DNA from: Paenibacillus sp. RC334
GTDB taxonomy: Bacteria > Bacillota > Bacilli > Paenibacillales > Paenibacillaceae
Direction of reading: 5' to 3'
DNA: 64,000 bases
Assembly: GCF_030034735.1 (NCBI RefSeq)
Contig: NZ_CP125370.1
Coordinates: 3,162,001-3,226,000, forward strand
The number at the start of each line of letters is the position of its first letter. Within the stretch, counting starts at the first letter, position 1. The translations under genes were made by a program, and so were the position numbers. The notes under the pieces are model-generated. The model saw only the letters and a list, made by a program, of their open reading frames with translations. It made no database searches and was not told the origin of the DNA. Below are positions 9,440-18,044 of this stretch, one piece after another.

Positions 9440-9986
9440 TTACAGCAAAGCTTCAATATCCTCTTCCATATCCAGGGGATCCGTCGTCGCCTCAAAGCGT
9501 TTGACCACTTTCCCGTTCCGATCAATCAGGAATTTTGTAAAATTCCATTTGATCGAATCTCCAGCTAAGTATTCAGGATGACGCTCATGAATTAAAGGAA
9601 TAAGTATTTTGGCAACCGAATGCGTTTCATCAAAGCCCTCAAAGGGGCAACGACGAAGAAAGATATGTAAACAACGGGTGAGCCTGCTTATCACGTACAT
9701 CCACCTTTTGGAACATGGGGAACGCAACGCCATAATTCAGGGTACAAAATGCATGCACGCTGTCATTGGAATCCGGCTCCTGATCGGCAAACTGATTACA
9801 CGGAAAGCCGAGAATCACCAAACCTCTATCCTTATAGTGATCATACAAACGCTGCAAATCCTGATATTGAAATGTAAAACCGCACTGGCTGGCTGTATTT
9901 ACAATTAATACCACTTTATCTTTAAAATCACTAAGGGAGATTTCCTTACCGTTCATTGCAACGGCTGAATAATCATAAATGCTCAT
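9440..9986 (-). pseudogene. gpx: Glutathione peroxidase family protein, interrupted by a single-base frameshift
   Basis: The gene encodes a thiol peroxidase of the glutathione peroxidase fold, which in Firmicutes probably uses thioredoxin or bacillithiol. The first frame (9639-9986) gives the peroxidatic Cys35 in NTASQCGFT and the FPCNQF motif. After YLSSSLPL it hits a stop. The second frame (9440-9733) continues exactly where expected with CPFEGFDET, then [11 protein letters not shown] bearing the catalytic Trp and Asn. Removing one C from the GCCCC run (plus-strand G run at 9644-9647) joins them as SSLPFEGFDE and gives one ORF of 181 residues. Both halves are otherwise well conserved, so a sequencing error or a very recent mutation is more likely than old decay. 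Confidence 0.85.
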
Positions 9987-10028
9987 TTAAGAATAACTCC
10001 TCTGTAAGTTATACACCATGCGCCCCGA

Positions 10029-10080
10029 GGCTGGTTAGACCAGCCGAGCCGCTTACGGCGGAGCATGCAAGCATGTCCGC
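10029..10080. repeat. Two adjacent GC-rich hairpins between gpx and the next gene
   Basis: Hairpin 1 (10029-10045) is a perfect 7-bp stem, GGCTGGT, with a 3-base loop. Hairpin 2 (10058-10080) pairs GCGGA and CATGC arms with one bulged G. No U-tract follows either hairpin on the minus strand, so this could be an mRNA-stabilising or REP-like element rather than a terminator. Confidence 0.4.
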
Positions 10081-10089
10081 TAATTGAAC

Positions 10090-10362
10090 TTAATTTGTTG
10101 CCGTCTCAAGCACTGGCAGCAAAATTTCGAATACTTGACCATGCTGCAAAATTGTAATTCCGCGGGATTTGTCCTTCATTACGACTACTTCCGGCTTTTG
10201 AGACATACGCTCCAGATAATACTCAGGTACATCACCAGAATGGCTAACTGTGATTCCTTCAAGCTCGCGCTCTTCGTTTTCAGCAAACTCCGATGTTACG
10301 ATTTGCTCAAAAATATCGGAAAAAGCCTCAAAATTGTCTGTATATACCGAAATGCATTTCAT
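10090..10362 (-). CDS. Conserved hypothetical protein, 90 residues
   Basis: I do not recognise a named family with certainty. The protein begins MKCISVYTDNFEAFSDIFEQ, is acidic, has no signal peptide or membrane helix, and ends QHGQVFEILLPVLETATN. The alternation of short hydrophobic strands and charged helices suggests a small alpha/beta domain. An ATG three codons upstream (10371) touches the ribosome binding site AAGGA, leaving no spacing. The ATG at 10362 is eight bases from it and was chosen. It stands alone between nth and gpx, all on the minus strand. No function is proposed. Confidence 0.75.
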   Translation of the reverse strand: MKCISVYTDNFEAFSDIFEQIVTSEFAENEERELEGITVSHSGDVPEYYLERMSQKPEVVVMKDKSRGITILQHGQVFEILLPVLETATN

Positions 10363-10419
10363 ACTCTTCATCCTTTTCTACACTTAAATGGTTAAACCCT
10401 CGTAATCTCTGCGGGGTCT

Positions 10420-11094
10420 TTAAGCTCTACGTTCCTTATCTTTCCTGATCAGGGACGTTTTCATACGTTTCTTGCCTTCCCTGCATACATCGAGCAACGG
10501 ACATACCTGACATTGAGGGTTTTGCGCTTTGCAGTGATAGCGGCCGAAAAAAATGAGCCTGTGATGGGTCAAGGACCATTCGTCCCTAGGTACCCTTTTC
10601 ATCAGCTTTTTTTCCACCTCTAGCACTGAATCGTCCCATCCCGCAAAGCCCAGTCGTTTGGAAACACGCTCTACATGCGTATCTACCGCAATAGCTGGTA
10701 CATTAAAAGCGGTGGACACAACGACATTAGCCGTCTTGCGCCCAACACCGGGAAGCTTGACCAACTCATCATGCTCAGACGGTATTTCTCCGCCGTACTG
10801 GTCTATCAATAAACGGCACAGGTTTTGAATATGCTTAGCCTTGTTCCGGTACAAGCCGATTCTGCGGATATCCTGCTCCAGTTCTTCAATGGGAACAGCC
10901 AAATAATCCTCGGGTGTCTTGTATTTTTGAAACAGGTCTGCCGTTACTTTATTCACCATCTGATCGGAGCATTGAGCAGACAATAACACAGCAATCGTTA
11001 ATTCAAAAGCATTGTCATGGTTCAACTCACAATGGGCATCCGGAAACATCGTACCGATGGTGTCCAATATATGACGTGCGGTTGCTGCATTCAC
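10420..11094 (-). CDS. nth: Endonuclease III (DNA glycosylase/AP lyase)
   Basis: Nth removes oxidised pyrimidines and cuts the strand by beta-elimination. In this 224-residue protein the helix-hairpin-helix LPGVGRKTANVV carries catalytic Lys120, and VDTHVERVSKRLG carries Asp138, at the same numbers as in E. coli. The iron-sulfur loop has Cys188, Cys195, Cys198 and Cys204 with the standard spacing (6, 2 and 5 residues). The start is a GTG at 11094, nine bases after an AGGAGG box. In Bacillus, nth follows asnS-dnaD. Here asnS-dnaD is nearly 50 kb away in the window and nth stands apart, so the ancestral linkage has been broken. A C-terminal tail of basic residues follows the cluster. Confidence 0.97.
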   Translation of the reverse strand: MNAATARHILDTIGTMFPDAHCELNHDNAFELTIAVLLSAQCSDQMVNKVTADLFQKYKTPEDYLAVPIEELEQDIRRIGLYRNKAKHIQNLCRLLIDQYGGEIPSEHDELVKLPGVGRKTANVVVSTAFNVPAIAVDTHVERVSKRLGFAGWDDSVLEVEKKLMKRVPRDEWSLTHHRLIFFGRYHCKAQNPQCQVCPLLDVCREGKKRMKTSLIRKDKERRA

Positions 11095-11112
11095 GGAATC
11101 CTACCTCCTACC

Positions 11113-11152
11113 AAAAAAAACGTCTTGATACGGGATAGCCCGCATCAAGACG
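11113..11152 (-). terminator. Strong Rho-independent terminator
   Basis: Stem CGTCTTGAT with its complement, plus an inner CGGG/CCCG stem, followed on the minus strand by eight U. It ends the transcript of the GerMN lipoprotein gene just before the nth ribosome binding site. Confidence 0.85.
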
Positions 11153-11305
11153 GTCACTCTAAATAATCATCCGAAAAGAAACGAATACTATTTGTGCATG
11201 ACTGCCTGCATAGGCGAGAAATACACTCCTATATTAACATTAACTGTCACAGATTGCACGAGAAAAGTGTGTAATTCCCAAGAAATTTTCATACAGTCTG
11301 ATCTG

Positions 11306-11956
11306 TTAACGGTTCATCGGATGATCCAGGTCTACATGTCCCATTAAGGATTCCAGGGATTGACCATCTACGAGCAAATCCAGCGTTTTGACTTCCTTGA
11401 ACTGGAACATCGTTTTCTTCAAAGCGTCAATAGCCAATTCCTCGCCGCCTGCACCCAGACGAGCCTCGTCCGGCAGGGAAATATCAAACGTCAATGCTCC
11501 ATTGTCCAATTTGATTTTATGCACGGAAATTTTCTCGGACCATAACGGTATCAGAGTAGAATTCCCACTCTTTTGCAGAGCTTCAAACGCCTTTTGGAAT
11601 TTTTCCAGCTCGCTTGGGTAGGTAATTTCCTTTTTCTGTTCCTTCAAACCTGTCTCTTGTGTATCGGTGTAGTACACCGTGATCTGTTGAGTTTGGCGGT
11701 CTCCTGATTTTACCGTATCCGTCTTGGTGTTTGTAGGCTCGGTTGACGAGGATGCAGGTGTTTGACTCGCTCCGTTATTTTCAGCAGACTGAGTCGATGA
11801 ATCAGGGATCGTTTGTTCTAATGTGCTATTTTGCGCCGCAGACGTTTTTGTTTCCTGAGATGGAGCAGCAGGAGCGGCTGTCTCCTTGGAGGCGCAGCCT
11901 GCACCTGCAATAGCAAACAGTGCCAGCAGACCTGCGATTACGATTTTCTTGTTCAT
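11306..11956 (-). CDS. GerMN-domain protein with signal peptide (probable lipoprotein)
   Basis: A 216-residue exported protein. The N-terminus MNKKIVIAGLLALFAIAGAGC is a signal peptide. The Cys could be lipidated, but the residues before it (GAG) are an imperfect lipobox. A Ser/Thr/Gln-rich linker (about residues 25-85) precedes one GerMN domain (about 90-210), recognised by QITVYYTDTQ, TFDISLP and the final LLVDGQSLESLMGHVDL. GerM in Bacillus is involved in spore germination and sporulation; other GerMN proteins act in the envelope. The neighbour upstream on the same strand is a cell-wall amidase (45 bp gap), so a shared role in wall or spore-cortex work is a reasonable inference. Confidence 0.85.
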   Translation of the reverse strand: MNKKIVIAGLLALFAIAGAGCASKETAAPAAPSQETKTSAAQNSTLEQTIPDSSTQSAENNGASQTPASSSTEPTNTKTDTVKSGDRQTQQITVYYTDTQETGLKEQKKEITYPSELEKFQKAFEALQKSGNSTLIPLWSEKISVHKIKLDNGALTFDISLPDEARLGAGGEELAIDALKKTMFQFKEVKTLDLLVDGQSLESLMGHVDLDHPMNR

Positions 11957-12001
11957 ATGTCCCCCTCCTTGCTTGACGTTGGCAAGCGATTTGTTGAAGA
12001 T

Positions 12002-13501
12002 TTATTTTACACCAAGATACTCTGTGATGCCATCTGCAATCCCTTGAGCTACCCGGTTTTGGAAATCTTCATCAAACAGTGTGGCTTCCTCTTTCGCATT
12101 ACTGAGATATCCTACCTCAAGCAAAACAGCAGGCATCGTCGTTTCCCGAATGACATGGAAATTGCCATAACGAATGCCCCGGTCTGTTAAACCTGTCGCT
12201 GGTGCAAAGTACTTATGCATGACGTCCGCGAACGCTTTGCTTGCACTACGCTGGTAATACGTCTCTGTACCGTTGGAAGCCGAGCTGCCGCTGCTGTTGG
12301 CGTGAATGGACACGAATACGTTGGCATTGAGATTTTCAGCCACTTTTACGCGTTGTTTAAGCTCCAAAAACGTATCATCGCTGCGTGTCAACACAACCTC
12401 AAGATTAGGGTTCTGCTTCAAAATGCTTTCTACCTTCAGAGCCATAGCCAAGTTGAAGGTCTTTTCGTAATTTTTTCTAGAAATCCCAACGGCTCCGGAA
12501 TCCTTCGCTCCATGACCGGCATCAATAACAACGACTTTTTTGCCATTGCTGTTAACTGGTGAGGTCTGTGTACCATCCGGCTGTGAACCATCTGGTAAGG
12601 TAGCGTCAGGTGTTGTATTCACTGAATCCTTCGATGCCAGATCGACGATAACACGACTCGAGCCGTCATTGTATGCGGTATAATTCATGACATGCTTCAG
12701 ATCAATAACAACACGAACCGTTGAAGGTTCCTTTTGGAATAAAGCATAACGGATACCGGATACATCCGCTTCATCCTGAATATCCAGTGAACCATTCTGG
12801 CTGCTGTCCAGCTTTTGCTGGGCCCCAAAGTTGTCAGCAAAAGCCGTAGCCGGCAAATCCACAACTACTCGATCAGGGGCAGTCATTGTAAATGCTTTTG
12901 GCTTCACTGCACCCGTAGTCGTAATGGTTAAGCGGTTTTGACTGAAACTGATTCCCTGTACCTGCATTACACCTGAACTGGCATTATTCGTTGGTAAAGT
13001 TACACTTCCAGTATCTGTGCTGCTATTCCCGGATTTAGGAGGAGTAAATTCCCCGTTTCCCGACCCGCTGCTGCGGGTATATAATTTTACGGACTTGGAG
13101 CTACTGTCCCATTTTACGTCCAGTCCCATTTGCTCGCCGATAAAGCGAAGCGGTACAAGGGCATAATTGGAACGCAGCAGAGGCGAAGCATCCAGACTAA
13201 TGTCGCTTCCATTGACAGTCGCCGTCTTGCTTCCGATTATCATTCGGATCGAGGTACTGTCCTTCTCAATCGTTATGGTTCGCGCCTGCTGCTTCCATGT
13301 CACGTCATAACCTAAATTTTCAGAAATTACGCGTAGCGGAACCATTGTACTTCCACCAATCACTTGTGCCTTAGCACCGCTCGGGACACTTAACTGTTGA
13401 TCGTCGAGATAGATTTGTGTTCCACTCGAAGCCGCATGTCCATAACCCGGAACCGCCCACATGAAGACAAATAATAACAACAAAAAACCAAATTTCTTCA
13501 T
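12002..13501 (-). CDS. N-acetylmuramoyl-L-alanine amidase with stalk and AMIN domains
   Basis: A secreted 499-residue wall hydrolase that cleaves the bond between muramic acid and the stem peptide. Domains in order: signal peptide (1-24); copper-amine-oxidase-like stalk domain (about 27-140; VPLRVISENLGYDVTWK and VPLRFIGEQMGLDVKWD); linker; AMIN domain (about 180-295; PDRVVVDLPATAF, RVVIDLKHVM); Amidase_3 catalytic domain (about 320-499). Zinc ligands are visible in DAGHG, in the NYEK glutamate and in SIHAN, and the catalytic Glu in LLEVGYLS. The ATG at 13501 follows AAGGGTG. The gene is a paralogue of the next one upstream; the two are separated by a strong terminator, so they are probably separate transcripts. 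Confidence 0.93.
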   Translation of the reverse strand: MKKFGFLLLLFVFMWAVPGYGHAASSGTQIYLDDQQLSVPSGAKAQVIGGSTMVPLRVISENLGYDVTWKQQARTITIEKDSTSIRMIIGSKTATVNGSDISLDASPLLRSNYALVPLRFIGEQMGLDVKWDSSSKSVKLYTRSSGSGNGEFTPPKSGNSSTDTGSVTLPTNNASSGVMQVQGISFSQNRLTITTTGAVKPKAFTMTAPDRVVVDLPATAFADNFGAQQKLDSSQNGSLDIQDEADVSGIRYALFQKEPSTVRVVIDLKHVMNYTAYNDGSSRVIVDLASKDSVNTTPDATLPDGSQPDGTQTSPVNSNGKKVVVIDAGHGAKDSGAVGISRKNYEKTFNLAMALKVESILKQNPNLEVVLTRSDDTFLELKQRVKVAENLNANVFVSIHANSSGSSASNGTETYYQRSASKAFADVMHKYFAPATGLTDRGIRYGNFHVIRETTMPAVLLEVGYLSNAKEEATLFDEDFQNRVAQGIADGITEYLGVK

Positions 13502-13815
13502 TCGTCACCCTTCCATTCATAATTTTTTTGCCACATGCTCCGGTGCGGCGACCTGATATACGCGCTTATGTAATATCAGACAACCTTTTAGACGTTATTC
13601 CACACCAAAAGTTGCGAATATATTCCATCATAACAGAAATATACGTGCCAAAGAACTAGTTTTGTCGAATTTTAGCTAAAAATATAGTTCATTCGCTTTG
13701 CGGCTAAGGTCATTGATCGGATTACAAAAAAAAGCTGCTTTCTCCCTAAACATGGATAGGGATAAAAAGCAGCTTTGGGATGAGTTTCATACGATCTCAT
13801 TTAAAATTTTCAAAA
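13502..13815. other. Intergenic region between the two amidase genes
   Basis: 314 bp. It holds the terminator of the upstream amidase gene (13731-13776) and the AT-rich leader of the downstream one. No gene or riboswitch was recognised. Confidence 0.5.
13725..13776 (-). terminator. Rho-independent terminator after the second amidase gene
   Basis: A long stem (AAAGCTGCTTT with complement, plus ATCCCTA/TAGGGA) followed on the minus strand by a run of U. It starts about 40 bp beyond the stop at 13816. Confidence 0.88.
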
Positions 13816-15390
13816 TTATGAGTTGATAGAATCACTCGTGTCGTTGACCGTCACAGTCCCCAGATATTCCTTTAGACCGTCCACAATCCCTTCCGCAATC
13901 CTTTCCTGTGTTTCTTCCGAGAACATGGCTGCTTCATCAGACAGATTGCTAAGGTAGCCACATTCCAGCAACACGGCTGGCATTTGGGCCTTTCTCGTCA
14001 CGATATGATTCGCCACCTTAATCCCGTTATCCTTAAATCCGGTTGCTGCCACAAGATGCTTATGCATCGTCGTTGCTAGCCCCAGACTTCCCTGACGTGC
14101 ATAGTAGGTTTCAGAACCGTTGGCTTTTCCTTTATTGGAGGGGAGCATACTGTTTCCATGGATCGAAACAAATACGCTTGCATTCTGATCGTTTGCAAGC
14201 TGGGGGCGTTCATCCAGTGTAGGATACGTATCTCCATCCCGGGTCATGACTACCTGAATATCAGGATCGTTTTGCAAGAGCTGCTTGACCTTTAACCCTA
14301 CAGCCAGTGCAAACTCCTTTTCATGTCTTCCAGTGATACTGCCTGCTCCGGGATCTCTGCCACCATGCCCTGGATCAATGACGACTATTTTCCGTCCGCC
14401 GCTGTTGGTTGGTGTCACAGCCTGATCAACACTGCGTTCACGCAAGAGTGTGATTTCACCTGTGCCGTTAGTTGAAAGCTCGTAATCACGTACCTGGTTT
14501 AAAGCAATTACAATGCGGACGCCGCCCTTTTGTCCATCGGCGGGAGCAAACCTGACTTCCTGCACATCCTCGCTGTCAATATTCGTCAGCACTCGTAATC
14601 CATCGCTACGAAGCGGAAACTGCTGAGAAATTTCCGACGTAAGCACAGCTTCTGCCAGATCTACAACAATGCGATCAGGTCCCGTCATCTTGGTCACTTT
14701 GGGCGTTACATCCCTGTTCAATGAAATCTGTAATGCCTCATCTTGAAAGGTAATGTTTTGTACTAGTAGTGTATTTGCTTGTAGCTGTTCTGTATCCTGC
14801 TGCTTGGATGATGCGAGTTCGTCCTGTGTAAGCTTGTCTGATCCAGTCAGCTTTGTAGTCGTTGTTGTTGACGAAGACGTTTTTTGTGTACTCGTGATCT
14901 GTGTCTGCGTTTGTGATGTTTTTTGGGATGGAGACTGTTTTTCTGTCTGCTGGTCTGTCACCTTTTGACTGAGATTTACGGATTTATTTTTATTATTCCA
15001 ATCTACCTTCAGCCCCATTTGCTCCCCGACAAAACGTAACGGAACCATGGTGGAGTTGCCACGCAGCACAGGAGGTGCGTCCAAATTGACCGTTTGTCCA
15101 TTCACATCAGCCGATGTACGGCCCACATACATGGACATATCCGTGCTGTTTTTTTGGATTGAGATTTTATAGGCTTGTGGTTCCCATTTAAATTGATATC
15201 CAAGTTGTTCACCAACCACTCGAAGCGGAACCATGACTTTTCCATTGACCATCTCAGGCTTGGCATCTGCGGGCGCTTCTATCCTTTTTCCATCTAAAAA
15301 CAACTCTGCTCCAGCCGCATTCACATGAGAGGAGGACGGCCACAACCAAATTAAGATAGCCGCCAGTATCAACCAACTATATTTCTTCAT
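13816..15390 (-). CDS. N-acetylmuramoyl-L-alanine amidase, paralogue with Ser/Thr/Gln-rich linker
   Basis: Same build as the preceding amidase: signal peptide (ends near SSHVNA), stalk domain (about 28-140; VPLRVVGEQLGYQFKW, VPLRFVGEQMGLKVDW), AMIN domain (about 210-320) and Amidase_3 domain (about 335-510). The zinc and catalytic residues are in DPGHGG, RHEKEF, SIHGN and LLECGYLS. It differs by a roughly 60-residue linker of Thr, Ser and Gln after the stalk domain, which probably spans the wall. Two ATGs compete: the outer one (15396) abuts the AGGGGA ribosome binding site, while the one at 15390 is six bases away and starts MKKYSW, as in the paralogue, so it was chosen (524 residues). A short tail VNDTSDSINS follows the catalytic domain. 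Confidence 0.92.
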   Translation of the reverse strand: MKKYSWLILAAILIWLWPSSSHVNAAGAELFLDGKRIEAPADAKPEMVNGKVMVPLRVVGEQLGYQFKWEPQAYKISIQKNSTDMSMYVGRTSADVNGQTVNLDAPPVLRGNSTMVPLRFVGEQMGLKVDWNNKNKSVNLSQKVTDQQTEKQSPSQKTSQTQTQITSTQKTSSSTTTTTKLTGSDKLTQDELASSKQQDTEQLQANTLLVQNITFQDEALQISLNRDVTPKVTKMTGPDRIVVDLAEAVLTSEISQQFPLRSDGLRVLTNIDSEDVQEVRFAPADGQKGGVRIVIALNQVRDYELSTNGTGEITLLRERSVDQAVTPTNSGGRKIVVIDPGHGGRDPGAGSITGRHEKEFALAVGLKVKQLLQNDPDIQVVMTRDGDTYPTLDERPQLANDQNASVFVSIHGNSMLPSNKGKANGSETYYARQGSLGLATTMHKHLVAATGFKDNGIKVANHIVTRKAQMPAVLLECGYLSNLSDEAAMFSEETQERIAEGIVDGLKEYLGTVTVNDTSDSINS

Positions 15391-15524
15391 CCTCATTCCC
15401 CTAACTTAGATATGTATTTTTTTGTGCTACTGCATAGGCATAGTCCTTCAGGCATTTTACATTTACCATACCATGCTGAGTCGAACCGTCAACCCCTTAT
15501 TTACCAATTTATCTTATGAACATG

Positions 15525-15568
15525 ACAAAAGCCCGCAGGCAAAAGGATTGCCAGTACGGGCTTTTTGT
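15525..15568 (-). terminator. Rho-independent terminator of leuCD
   Basis: Stem ACAAAAGCCCG with CGGGCTTTTTGT and an inner GGCAA/TTGCC stem, about 50 bp after leuD. The A/T arms let it work in either direction. Confidence 0.8.
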
Positions 15569-15616
15569 CCAACAAACCAGTTCACTTTATCGCTACAAAC
15601 TCATACTGAGCTGGAA

Positions 15617-16219
15617 TTATGCGCCTTGCTTCGCAGCACGCTTCTGTTCATAAGCCAGAATTTCAGCCTCATGCTGGAGCGTCAAGCCAATGTCATCCAA
15701 ACCTTGCAGCAAAAATTGACGGCGATGCTCATCCAGATCAAAATCAATATGCAGACCATAATCGTCGGTAATTGTTTTTTCGTTCAGGTCTACGTTCAAT
15801 TGGTAGTTATCATGCTTCGCTGTGCGTTGAAACAAATCCTCTACTTGCTCCTCAGACAACTTGATCGGTAAAATAGCATTTTTAAAACAGTTATTATAGA
15901 AGATATCCGCATAAGACGGTGCAATTACGCAGCGAAATCCATAGTCCATGATCGCCCACGGCGCATGCTCACGGGAGGAGCCGCAGCCAAAGTTGGCACG
16001 AGAGATCAGAACAGATGCTCCTGCATAGCGAGGTTTATTCGGTTCAAAATCAGGATTTATATTTCCTTCCTCATCAAAACGCCACTCGTAAAACAGAAAC
16101 TGTCCAAAACCTGTGCGCTCGATTCGTTTCAAAAACTGCTTGGGGATAATAGCATCTGTATCTACGTTCACCCGATCCACAGGTGCTACAATCCCTTTTA
16201 AAGTTGTGAATGCTTCCAT
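15617..16219 (-). CDS. leuD: 3-isopropylmalate dehydratase, small subunit
   Basis: LeuD is the swivelling domain of isopropylmalate isomerase, which converts 2- to 3-isopropylmalate in leucine synthesis. The 200-residue length is normal. It starts MEAFTTLKGIVAPVDRVNVDTDAIIPKQFL and contains the family motif NFGCGSSREHAPWAI near residue 80, which lines the active site. The ATG at 16219 is preceded by GGAGGAGG. It follows leuC by 21 bp on the same strand, and the two subunits form one enzyme. No leuA or leuB is nearby, so the leucine genes are split in this genome. Confidence 0.97.
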   Translation of the reverse strand: MEAFTTLKGIVAPVDRVNVDTDAIIPKQFLKRIERTGFGQFLFYEWRFDEEGNINPDFEPNKPRYAGASVLISRANFGCGSSREHAPWAIMDYGFRCVIAPSYADIFYNNCFKNAILPIKLSEEQVEDLFQRTAKHDNYQLNVDLNEKTITDDYGLHIDFDLDEHRRQFLLQGLDDIGLTLQHEAEILAYEQKRAAKQGA

Positions 16220-16240
16220 TGTAAATTCCTCCTCCGTATC

Positions 16241-17665
16241 CTAGTGGACTACTGCTTCCTGCTTGAACTTCCAGTCCCGTACATCGACAAAATGTCCATG
16301 AATCGCCGCAGCGGCTGCCATTGCCGGAGATACGAGGTGAGTACGCCCTCCACGTCCTTGACGACCTTCAAAGTTACGGTTAGAAGTCGACGCACAGCGC
16401 TGTCCCGGTTGAAGTACATCCGGATTCATGGCAAGACACATACTGCATCCCGCTTCACGCCACTCAAATCCTGCTTCCTTGAAAATGACGTCCAGTCCTT
16501 CTTCCTCGGCCTGAATTTTCACACGTCCTGAGCCCGGTACGACGATTGCCGTTACTTTGTCAGATACCTGGTAGCCCTTGGCAACCTCGGCAGCAGCGCG
16601 CAAGTCTTCAATCCGCCCGTTTGTGCATGAACCGATAAACACATAATCAATCGCAATATCCGTGATCGGTGTGCCTGGCTTCAAATCCATATATTCAAGC
16701 GCTTTTTCAGCAGCTTTACGTTCGTTTTCTGTCGGCAATTCTGCCGGAATCGGTACTGTGGCAGAGATATCTGTACCCATGCCCGGGCTAGTCCCCCAGG
16801 TTACTTGTGGAATCAAAGCATCCACATCAAACTCTAGCACGACATCAAACTCAGCGCCTTCATCTGTAACAAGCTCTTTCCACTCAGCAACCGCCTGCTC
16901 GAAAGCAGCTCCTTGCGCTACATGTTGACGTCCACGCAAGTAGTTAAAGGTTGTTTCATCCGGCGCAATCATACCCGCTCTGGCTCCGCCTTCAATGGAC
17001 ATGTTGCACACGGTCATGCGCTCTTCCATGCTCAATTTGCGGATGGATTCACCTGTATACTCAATAACATAACCGGTAGCGAAATCCGTGCCGTATTTGG
17101 CGATGACACCCAAAATCATATCCTTTGCTGTCACACCCGGCTTGCGGCGGCCCACAAAGCGGACTTCCATTGTTTTTGCTTTAGCTTGCTGGAGACATTG
17201 CGTTGCCATTACGTGCTCTACTTCGCTGGTTCCGATACCAAAAGCGAGCGCTCCGAACGCGCCATGTGTGGAGGTGTGACTGTCACCACAAACAATTGTT
17301 TTACCCGGGTGAGTCAGACCGAGCTCCGGCCCCATAACGTGAACGACACCTTGATCAATCGTATCCAGATCATACAGTGTGACACCGAAATCACGGCAAT
17401 TTTGAGTCAAAGTATCAATCTGCTGCTTGGAAATCGGGTCCGTAATATTGTAACGATCCTTCGTCGGTACGTTATGATCCATCGTCGCAAACGTAAGCTC
17501 TGGACGACGCACCTTGCGTCCGCTCAGACGAAGCCCCTCAAACGCCTGCGGCGAGGTCACCTCATGTACTAGATGAAGGTCAATGTACAAAATACTCGGC
17601 TTTCCCTCTTCCTGATAGATGACATGGTTATCCCAAATTTTCTCGAACATGGTCTTTTTGCTCAT
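16241..17665 (-). CDS. leuC: 3-isopropylmalate dehydratase, large subunit
   Basis: LeuC carries the catalytic [4Fe-4S] cluster of isopropylmalate isomerase. The 474-residue protein shows DNHVPT and [14 protein letters not shown] near residue 130. Two cluster regions are visible: FIGSCTNGR near 345, and [12 protein letters not shown] near 405 with the last two cysteine ligands. Two ATGs lie next to each other. The second (17665) has the better spacing from GGGGTG and gives the usual [11 protein letters not shown] start. A leader of about 250 bp upstream carries a LexA-like operator inside a good minus-strand promoter (17922-17950), which is an odd partner for a leucine gene. No leucine T-box was found. 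Confidence 0.97.
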   Translation of the reverse strand: MSKKTMFEKIWDNHVIYQEEGKPSILYIDLHLVHEVTSPQAFEGLRLSGRKVRRPELTFATMDHNVPTKDRYNITDPISKQQIDTLTQNCRDFGVTLYDLDTIDQGVVHVMGPELGLTHPGKTIVCGDSHTSTHGAFGALAFGIGTSEVEHVMATQCLQQAKAKTMEVRFVGRRKPGVTAKDMILGVIAKYGTDFATGYVIEYTGESIRKLSMEERMTVCNMSIEGGARAGMIAPDETTFNYLRGRQHVAQGAAFEQAVAEWKELVTDEGAEFDVVLEFDVDALIPQVTWGTSPGMGTDISATVPIPAELPTENERKAAEKALEYMDLKPGTPITDIAIDYVFIGSCTNGRIEDLRAAAEVAKGYQVSDKVTAIVVPGSGRVKIQAEEEGLDVIFKEAGFEWREAGCSMCLAMNPDVLQPGQRCASTSNRNFEGRQGRGGRTHLVSPAMAAAAAIHGHFVDVRDWKFKQEAVVH

Positions 17666-17692
17666 CATAATTCACCCCTGTGTTTTTCGAAC

Positions 17693-17854
17693 CTATTGTA
17701 GAGAAGTCTGTACGGCTTTCTCTTGGATGTCAACAATATACCACGGCATGCTTGATTGATCCAAGATATGATATCTATAGAAGTGATAGGTTAAGGCTAT
17801 AAGGCGGGTTAAGGCAACATGGGATAGATATTGGTATAAATACGCCATGAACAT
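17693..17854 (-). CDS. Possible small SOS-linked peptide, 53 residues (uncertain)
   Basis: A short open frame downstream of the LexA-like promoter, starting MFMAYLYQYLSHVALTRLIA and rich in Tyr, His and Leu in its first half. Small SOS-controlled division inhibitors such as YneA lie behind LexA boxes in Bacillus, which makes a small peptide here conceivable, but the sequence does not resemble YneA. The ribosome binding site (GGGA) is weak. An upstream ATG in the same frame falls inside the -10 box and cannot be used. It may equally be noncoding leader of leuC. Confidence 0.22.
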   Translation of the reverse strand: MFMAYLYQYLSHVALTRLIALTYHFYRYHILDQSSMPWYIVDIQEKAVQTSLQ

Positions 17855-17921
17855 TTCCCAACGAGACAGCTTTACTTCACATCTGCTCTGCTTGTGTTTA
17901 TTGAGGTAACAACGTGTACAA

Positions 17922-17950
17922 ATCATAAACAGAACATATGTTCTGTTCAA
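17922..17950 (-). promoter_or_regulatory. LexA-type (SOS) box inside a minus-strand promoter
   Basis: Bases 17928-17947 are a perfect 20-bp palindrome whose core GAACATATGTTC matches the Bacillus SOS consensus GAAC-N4-GTTC. On the minus strand it fills the 17-base spacer between a -35 of TTGAAC (17945-17950) and a -10 of TATGAT (17922-17927), a position where a repressor would block RNA polymerase. The transcript would run toward leuC. Confidence 0.65.
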
Positions 17951-18044
17951 GAAATTTACAGATAGAAAAATATTCCTAGGTCTGATAGACTACTTGTAAA
18001 ATGGGAGTTTGCAAAATCCTGAAATATTAAAAGAGGAGATTATT

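Larger units (their letters stand above)
17666..18044. other. Divergent intergenic region, leuC to stalk-domain gene
   Basis: About 380 bp. It contains the LexA-like palindrome and minus-strand promoter (17922-17950), a short minus-strand ORF of uncertain status (17693-17854) and a copy of the 16-bp near-palindrome at 18004-18019, next to the ribosome binding site of the gene at 18045. Confidence 0.5.

Noticed and set aside
17693..17950. 85-codon minus-strand frame upstream of leuC, starting at a TTG
   Set aside because: Its first 25 codons contain the -35, LexA-like box and -10 of the promoter, so they cannot be translated from that promoter. Only the shorter 53-codon version was kept, at low confidence.
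17666..18000. Leucine T-box upstream of leuC
   Set aside because: No GGTGGTACCGCG-like antiterminator sequence and no terminator with a U-tract.
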